Shown in pieces: positions 12,899 through 17,247 of a DNA stretch of 17,247 nt. The DNA is from Streptosporangiaceae bacterium (GTDB lineage Bacteria > Actinomycetota > Actinomycetes > Streptosporangiales > Streptosporangiaceae). Made by a program: the position numbers and the translations under genes. Below the pieces are notes generated by a model, which was not told the DNA's origin, searched no databases, and worked only from the letters and a program-made list of their open reading frames with translations. Numbering within the stretch: the first letter of the stretch is position 1; each line of letters starts with the position of its first letter. The stretch lies in assembly GCA_030045175.1 (NCBI GenBank), contig JASIBM010000550.1, positions 1-17,247 of the forward strand, given 5' to 3'.

Positions 12899-14257
12899 TT
12901 AGATCTGGACGCCGAGCAGCGCGTCGACCGCGTCCCTGACCAGCGCGGCTGACGTGACCGACGCGGCTGACGCGGCCGACGCAGTGCCGAGGACGTCATC
13001 GGCCCACGCATCGACCACCGCGAGCGCTCCGGGGGCGTCGAGGTCGCTTGCGATGCGCTCGCGGATCGCAGCGAGCACGCCCAGGCCGGCGTCGCCAGGC
13101 CCGTCAGCGGCCTCGCCCAGCCCGTCAGCAGCCTCGCCCAGCCCGTCAGCAGCCCTGCCCGATCCCCCGGCAACCCTGGCAACCCTGGCGACCCCGGCTG
13201 AGCCGCTGAGCGCGGCAGCAACTGCCCGTCGCCAGTTGCCCAGCCGGCGCGCCCCCGCGTCGAGCCCCTCGCCGGTCCAGTCCCAGTCGTGCCGGTAATG
13301 ATGCGCCAGGATCGCCAGCCTGATCGCCATCGGGTCGACGCCGTCTCCAAGCAACGCGGACACGAACACCAGGTTGCCGAGGGACTTGGACATTTTCTCC
13401 CCGCCAAGCCGGACCATCCCCGCGTGGACGTAATGGCGGGCGAACTTATGACCGCCGGAGCCGCTGAGGGCCACCCGGGCGTGCGAGGCGCTCATCTCGT
13501 GATGCGGGAAGATCAGGTCGGAACCCCCGGCCTGCACATCGAACGCCACCCCCAGGTAGCGCGTCGCGATCGCCGCGCACTCGATGTGCCAGCCCGGTCG
13601 GCCCTGGCCGAATCTGGACCCCCAGGACGGCTCGCCCGGGCGCCCGGCAAGCCACACCAGCGGGTCGAGCGGATCCTTCTTCCCTGCCCTGCCAGGGTCG
13701 CCGCCGCGCTCGGCGCAGAGCTCGGTCATCTCGGCGACGCTTAGCCCGGACAGCGTCCCGAACTCCGGATCGGCCGACCGGCAAAAGTACACGTCCCCGT
13801 CGAGCTCGTACAGCGCCCCCCGGTCGGCGAGCACCCCGCTGAGCTCGCCGATCACATCGAGCGCCTCCACGGCCCCGACGAAGTGATCAGGTGGCAACAC
13901 GCGCAGCGCCCTCATGTCGGACCGGTACCGCTCTACCTCCCTGCTGGCCAGTTCGCGCCAGTCCTGGCGGTCCCGCTCGGCACGCTCGAGCAACGGGTCG
14001 TCTACGTCAGTGACATTCTGGGCATAACGAACCCCCAGGCCAGAGTCTCGCCACCCGCGCACAAGCAGGTCCCAGGCGATGTACGTCGCCGCGTGACCAA
14101 TATGGGTCGCGTCATAAGGCGTGATGCCGCACGCGTAGAGCGTGGCGAGCGGTCCGTCGGCCGCCACGACGAGCCGTTGGCTCGCGGTGTCCCAGACCTT
14201 CACGTTAGGGCCTGGTCCAGGCAGGCTCGGGACGCTCGAGGCGGGCCAGGACTCCAT
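12899..14257 (-). CDS. mshC: L-cysteine:1D-myo-inositol 2-amino-2-deoxy-alpha-D-glucopyranoside ligase
   Basis: A 452-residue class I cysteinyl-tRNA-synthetase-like enzyme. It joins Cys to GlcN-Ins with ATP in mycothiol biosynthesis. MshC rather than CysS is indicated by the MESWPA start, the CGITPYDATHIGHAATYIAWD segment (zinc Cys43; HIGH at 52-55), the zinc ligands Cys227 (GWHIECAA) and His252 (PHHEMSASH), KMSKS at 288-292 and the absence of a tRNA anticodon-binding domain. These positions align closely with those known for mycobacterial MshC. The C-terminal helical domain carries extra Ala/Gly/Glu repeats (three copies of LGEAADG, plus VARVARVAG), making the protein longer than the usual roughly 410 residues. 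ATG 14257 is chosen over GTG 14278 because family members begin here and TACCCT lies 7 bases upstream. The gene is divergent from tmsA. Confidence 0.96.
   Translation of the reverse strand: MESWPASSVPSLPGPGPNVKVWDTASQRLVVAADGPLATLYACGITPYDATHIGHAATYIAWDLLVRGWRDSGLGVRYAQNVTDVDDPLLERAERDRQDWRELASREVERYRSDMRALRVLPPDHFVGAVEALDVIGELSGVLADRGALYELDGDVYFCRSADPEFGTLSGLSVAEMTELCAERGGDPGRAGKKDPLDPLVWLAGRPGEPSWGSRFGQGRPGWHIECAAIATRYLGVAFDVQAGGSDLIFPHHEMSASHARVALSGSGGHKFARHYVHAGMVRLGGEKMSKSLGNLVFVSALLGDGVDPMAIRLAILAHHYRHDWDWTGEGLDAGARRLGNWRRAVAAALSGSAGVARVARVAGGSGRAADGLGEAADGLGEAADGPGDAGLGVLAAIRERIASDLDAPGALAVVDAWADDVLGTASAASAASVTSAALVRDAVDALLGVQI
13100..13195. repeat. 21-bp x3 and 9-bp x3 tandem repeats in mshC
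   Basis: Units of 21 bp (CCCGTCAGCRGCCTCGCCCAG) start at 13100, 13121 and 13142 and encode LGEAADG on the minus strand. Nine-base units (GGCAACCCT) start at 13169, 13178 and 13187 and encode VAR-type repeats. Both tracts lie in the C-terminal helical domain and keep the reading frame. Confidence 0.85.
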
Positions 14258-14264
14258 GCCGGCA

Positions 14265-14270
14265 AGGGTA
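14265..14270 (-). promoter_or_regulatory. mshC: -10 box for leaderless mshC mRNA
   Basis: On the minus strand TACCCT is followed by 7 bases and then the ATG at 14257. There is no Shine-Dalgarno. Confidence 0.5.
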
Positions 14271-14377
14271 TCGCCCACCCCGCGTGCTATAGCCCTTCCC
14301 GTTCCGCCGGGCCGGCCTGGGCCGTGCGAGGTGACGCCAACTCGTTACCGTTCTGTAGTCCCAACGGGGCCGGGACA

Positions 14378-14383
14378 TACAAT
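14378..14383 (+). promoter_or_regulatory. -10 box of the tmsAB operon
   Basis: TACAAT is close to the housekeeping -10 consensus and would start transcription near 14390, leaving a leader of about 30 bases that carries the GGAGG ribosome binding site. No good -35 is present at the expected distance. It lies 36 bases before tmsA in the 162-base divergent spacer shared with mshC. Confidence 0.5.
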
Positions 14384-14419
14384 GACCAGATCGCTCGCCC
14401 ATGGCCGACGGAGGTCAGC

Positions 14420-15814
14420 GTGACTGAGCTTGCCGACCGCGCGAGCGCCCAGGTGGCGCGTCGGTCCGCGGCTTCCGCCAGCCTGCGGCACGCCTACAAC
14501 GCCATCCCGCCCGGCACGCCCGTCCGGCTGGCGAAGTCCACGTCGAACCTGTTCCGCTTCCGCGAGGCCGGCGCCACCAGGCCGGCCGCGCTTGACGTCT
14601 CCGCCTTCACCCGCGTCAGCCACGTCGACAAGGGCGCAAGGACGGCCGTGGTCGGCGGGATGACCACCTATGCGGATCTGGTCGCCACCACCTTGCGTTA
14701 CGGGCTGATGCCGCTCGTCGTGCCGCAACTCAAGACGATCACCCTGGGCGGCGCGGTGTCCGGCCTCGGAATCGAGTCGACCTCGTTGCGCAACGGCTTG
14801 CCGCACGAGTCCGTGCTCGAGATGGAGATCCTCACCGCGGACGGGCGGCTGGTCACGGCCGCCCCCGGATCTGCGCACGAGGCGCTGTACCTGGGTTTCC
14901 CCAACTCCTACGGCACGCTCGGCTATGCGCTCTGGCTCACGATCGAGCTCGAGCCTGTCGCGCCGTACGTCCACCTTCGCCACGTCAGGTTCGATGACCC
15001 AGGCGAGGTGATGGCGGCCATCGAGCAGATCGCCCGCGACGGCAGCTACCTCGGTCATCAGGCGGACTTCGTCGACGGGACGGCGTTCAGCCCGACCGAG
15101 ACCTACCTGACCGTCGGGGCGTACAGCCAGACCGCGCCGTGGCTCAGTGACTACACCGGGCAGCGGATCTACTACCAGTCAATCCGCGGGCCGCGCGAGG
15201 ACTTCCTGACCATAAGCGACTACCTGTGGCGCTGGGATACCGACTGGTTCTGGTGCTCGCGTGCGTTCGGCGTGCAGCGGCCGCTGGTCCGGATGCTCTG
15301 GCCGAGCCGGTACCGGCGCTCGGACGTCTACCGCAAGCTGGTCGCCTTCGACCGGCGGCACGGGCTGACCCGCGCGCTCGGAGCGCACCGCGGCGCGCCG
15401 CCGAGCGAGGCCGTCATCCAGGACGTGGAGATCCCGGCCGACCGCGCAGCGGAGTTTCATGAGTTCTTCGCCGCCGAGGTCGGCATGAGCCCGGTGTGGC
15501 TCTGCCCGCTGCGGTTGCGCAGCGGGCAGTCCTGGCCGCTGTACCCGCTCAGGCCGGATCAGGCGTACGTGAACTTCGGGTTCTGGGGCAACGTGCCGCT
15601 GCCACGGGGAGCCAGCGACGGGCACTTCAACAAGCGCATTGAGAACAAGGTCACCGAGCTTGGCGGGCACAAGGGGCTGTACTCGACCTCGTACTACTCG
15701 GAAGAGGAGTTCTGGCGGCTCTACAACGGCCCGGCATACGCCCGCCTTAAGCAGGAGTACGACCCGGGTGGTCGCCTGTCTGACCTGTTCGACAAGTGCG
15801 TCGGGGGAGAGTGA
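14420..15814 (+). CDS. tmsA: FAD-binding oxidoreductase, methylene-fatty-acyl reductase of 10-methyl fatty acid synthesis
   Basis: A 464-residue soluble flavoprotein with an N-terminal PCMH-type FAD-binding domain (about 35-200; TAVVGGMTTYADL at 75-87 and the ITLGGAVSGLGIES motif at 107-120), related to DHCR24/24-dehydrocholesterol-reductase-like proteins, and a C-terminal substrate-binding half ending in EYDPGGRLSDLFDKCV. Paired directly with a cyclopropane-synthase-like methyltransferase, it matches the BfaA/TmsA component that reduces a 10-methylene acyl chain to the 10-methyl form, giving tuberculostearic-type acids. The function is inferred from this pairing. The start is GTG 14420, with GGAGG 5 bases upstream; the longer open frame back to 13883 overlaps mshC antisense and lacks support. 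tmsB follows after 21 bases, so they form one operon. Confidence 0.88.
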   Translation: MTELADRASAQVARRSAASASLRHAYNAIPPGTPVRLAKSTSNLFRFREAGATRPAALDVSAFTRVSHVDKGARTAVVGGMTTYADLVATTLRYGLMPLVVPQLKTITLGGAVSGLGIESTSLRNGLPHESVLEMEILTADGRLVTAAPGSAHEALYLGFPNSYGTLGYALWLTIELEPVAPYVHLRHVRFDDPGEVMAAIEQIARDGSYLGHQADFVDGTAFSPTETYLTVGAYSQTAPWLSDYTGQRIYYQSIRGPREDFLTISDYLWRWDTDWFWCSRAFGVQRPLVRMLWPSRYRRSDVYRKLVAFDRRHGLTRALGAHRGAPPSEAVIQDVEIPADRAAEFHEFFAAEVGMSPVWLCPLRLRSGQSWPLYPLRPDQAYVNFGFWGNVPLPRGASDGHFNKRIENKVTELGGHKGLYSTSYYSEEEFWRLYNGPAYARLKQEYDPGGRLSDLFDKCVGGE

Positions 15815-15835
15815 GAAGCAGGAAGGAACAAGGAG

Positions 15836-17107
15836 ATGTCACTGGCTGAGGTTTTCGAACGGGTCGCGGGTCCGGGCGCCGAGGTCGAATTCGCCGCCTA
15901 CGACGGCAGCAAGGCTGGTACCCCTGGCTCGCCCGAGGTGAAGGTAACCGTCCGCTCCCGCACCGCCGTGGGCTACCTGGCGCAGGCGCCTGGCTCCCTC
16001 GGCCTCGCGAGAGCCTACGTCTCCGGCCACCTCGACGTCGACGGGGATATGTACACGGCGCTGTCCAGGCTCGCCAAGGCGCAGCGACTGCATCACTCGG
16101 TGCCCGAGCGCCTGTCGATGCTCGCCGAGCTCGGCGGCCCGTCGGTGCTGCTGCGGCGGGTAGCGCCACCGCCACAGGAAGTGCGGGTCAGCCGCTGGTG
16201 GATGTCCGGGCGGCGGCACTCAATGCGCAGGGATGCCAGCGCGATCTCGCATCACTACGACGTCTCCAACACGTTCTACGAGTGGGTGCTCGGCCCGTCC
16301 ATGGCGTACACCTGCGCGTGCTACCCGCGCGCTGATGCCTCGCTCGAGCGGGCGCAGGAGCACAAGTTCGACCTGGTCGCTCGCAAGCTCGCGCTGACGC
16401 CTGGGATGCGCCTGCTCGATGTGGGCTGCGGCTGGGGCGGCATGGTGATGCACGCGGCTAAGCGGTACGGCGTCAGTGCGCTCGGCGTCACGCTGTCCGA
16501 GCAGCAGGCACTGTGGGCGCAGCGGGCCATCAAGGAGGCCGGCCTGGAGGACCTGGCCGAGGTGCGGCACCTGGATTACCGCGAGGTCGGCGAGGGCGAC
16601 TTCGATGCGATCAGCTCGATCGGGCTGACCGAGCACATCGGCAAGGCGAAGTTGCCAGGGTACTTCGGCTTCCTGCGCGACAAGCTGAGGCCGGGCGGCC
16701 GGCTGCTCAACCACTGCATCACCAGGCCGGACAACAAGGGCCCGGCGCGGGTCACGGGCGGGTTCATCTACCGGTACGTATTCCCCGACGGGGAGCTAGA
16801 AGGCCCTGGCCACATCGTCTCGGTGATCCACGACAGCGGCTTCGAGGTCAGGCACCTGGAGAATCTGCGTGAGCACTACGCGCTGACGCTGGCAGCCTGG
16901 TGCGACAACCTGGATGCGCGCTGGGATCAGGCCGTCGCGGAGGTCGGGGAGGGGACGGCGCGGGTCTGGCGGCTGTACATGGCCGGCTCGCGGCTTGGCT
17001 TCGAACGCAATGACATCCAGTTGCACCAGGTGCTCGCGGTCAAGCTCGGCGAGGGCGGCCGCTCAGGCATGCCGCTCCGCCCCAACTGGGAGCCGCCGGA
17101 CAGCTAG
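15836..17107 (+). CDS. tmsB: SAM-dependent fatty-acyl methyltransferase (cyclopropane synthase family, UfaA1/BfaB/TmsB type)
   Basis: A 423-residue cyclopropane-fatty-acyl-phospholipid-synthase family enzyme. The N-terminal domain (1-120) precedes ISHHYDVSNTFYEWVLG and the AYTCACY substrate and bicarbonate region (about 137-163). DVGCGWGG at 195-202 is the SAM-binding motif I. SIGLTEHIG is the usual EHxG segment, and YVFPDGEL, LTLAAWCDNL and FERNDIQLHQVL are family C-terminal signatures. In the two-component system it transfers a methyl from SAM to the double bond of a phospholipid-bound oleoyl chain, giving a methylene branch that TmsA reduces. Without the partner the call would be generic CFA synthase. 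AGGAAGG about 8 bases before the ATG is the likely ribosome binding site; a second AAGGAG abuts the ATG. A third gene, tmsC, reported next to some such operons, is not visible before the window ends. Confidence 0.92.
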   Translation: MSLAEVFERVAGPGAEVEFAAYDGSKAGTPGSPEVKVTVRSRTAVGYLAQAPGSLGLARAYVSGHLDVDGDMYTALSRLAKAQRLHHSVPERLSMLAELGGPSVLLRRVAPPPQEVRVSRWWMSGRRHSMRRDASAISHHYDVSNTFYEWVLGPSMAYTCACYPRADASLERAQEHKFDLVARKLALTPGMRLLDVGCGWGGMVMHAAKRYGVSALGVTLSEQQALWAQRAIKEAGLEDLAEVRHLDYREVGEGDFDAISSIGLTEHIGKAKLPGYFGFLRDKLRPGGRLLNHCITRPDNKGPARVTGGFIYRYVFPDGELEGPGHIVSVIHDSGFEVRHLENLREHYALTLAAWCDNLDARWDQAVAEVGEGTARVWRLYMAGSRLGFERNDIQLHQVLAVKLGEGGRSGMPLRPNWEPPDS

Positions 17108-17170
17108 TCGTACGGTCTGGTCACGCCCGAATAGCCCGCTTTGCCCCATCCGGCCGCTCGTGCAAGACAG

Positions 17171-17220
17171 CAACGTGGGGCCCTTGCTGTCGCTCCGGCA
17201 GCAGTAAGGACCCCACGTTG
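17171..17220 (+). terminator. Long hairpin terminator after tmsB
   Basis: CAACGTGGGG (17171-17180) pairs perfectly with CCCCACGTTG (17211-17220). Inside, CCTT pairs with AAGG (17206-17209) and GCTG with CAGC (17199-17202), giving about 18 pairs with a 9-base loop. It starts 63 bases after the tmsB stop. There is no T-tract. The near-symmetry means it could also stop transcription arriving from the right. Confidence 0.7.
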
Positions 17221-17247
17221 CGGTTCGAGGCGGTGGGGGTGGGTGGC

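Noticed and set aside
13883..14419. Long N-terminal extension of the TmsA frame
   Set aside because: It would overlap mshC antisense and lacks any FAD-domain sequence. GTG 14420 has GGAGG at the right distance.
14382..14423. 13-codon upstream ORF whose TGA overlaps the tmsA GTG
   Set aside because: Its ATG overlaps the TACAAT -10 box, so it would not be on a transcript started from that promoter.

Overview
The window is high-GC chromosomal DNA from an actinomycete (Actinomycetota). The content fits this. There is a mycothiol-pathway ligase (MshC), a WhiB-family iron-sulfur regulator of the WblA type, a DUF4192 protein, and a methyltransferase/flavoprotein pair of the kind that makes 10-methyl branched (tuberculostearic-type) fatty acids. 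Several genes also have a TANNNT -10 box placed exactly where a leaderless mRNA would need it. I cannot fix the genus. I see no phage genes, transposase, CRISPR array, tRNA or rRNA.

Layout. 1-2335 (+): the 3' part of a GH4 phospho-glycosidase gene, then a ROK-family sugar regulator coupled to it through a TAATG overlap. 4554 downwards (-): a large polytopic membrane protein whose frame has no stop at its expected end and stays open to 1657, antisense to the ROK gene. 4555-4895: an intergenic region with three 41-bp direct repeats. 4896-5672 (+): a CPBP-family membrane protein. 5686-6234 (-): a YbaK/ProX-like protein convergent with it; the two stop codons lie in the two copies of a 17-bp duplication. 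6395-7954 (+): an amidase-signature enzyme. 7955-9600: about 1.65 kb with no confident gene but three tandem-repeat families (43 bp x3, 18 bp x9, 89 bp x2). 9668-9958 (+): wblA-like. 10067-10936 (+): a divergent Asp/Glu racemase homologue. 11055-12680 (-): DUF4192 protein. 12899-14257 (-): mshC. 14420-17107 (+): the tmsA-tmsB (bfaA-bfaB) pair, ending in a strong hairpin.

How the genes relate. The GH4-ROK pair looks like a sugar-utilisation unit with its own regulator. tmsA-tmsB form a two-gene operon: TmsB methylenates an unsaturated acyl chain from S-adenosylmethionine and TmsA reduces the methylene to a methyl branch. mshC (mycothiol) and wblA (Fe-S redox-sensing family) both belong to thiol/redox physiology but are separate units. 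The remaining genes look like singletons with their own promoters.

The most unusual property is not a new gene system. It is the density of independent short tandem repeats (unit lengths 9, 15, 17, 18, 21, 27, 41, 43 and 89 bp). Inside genes the unit is always a multiple of three and adds a disordered or low-complexity tract to an otherwise conserved protein. The second notable property is the recurrence of leaderless-type promoters. I found no convincing undescribed multi-gene system and have not forced one.
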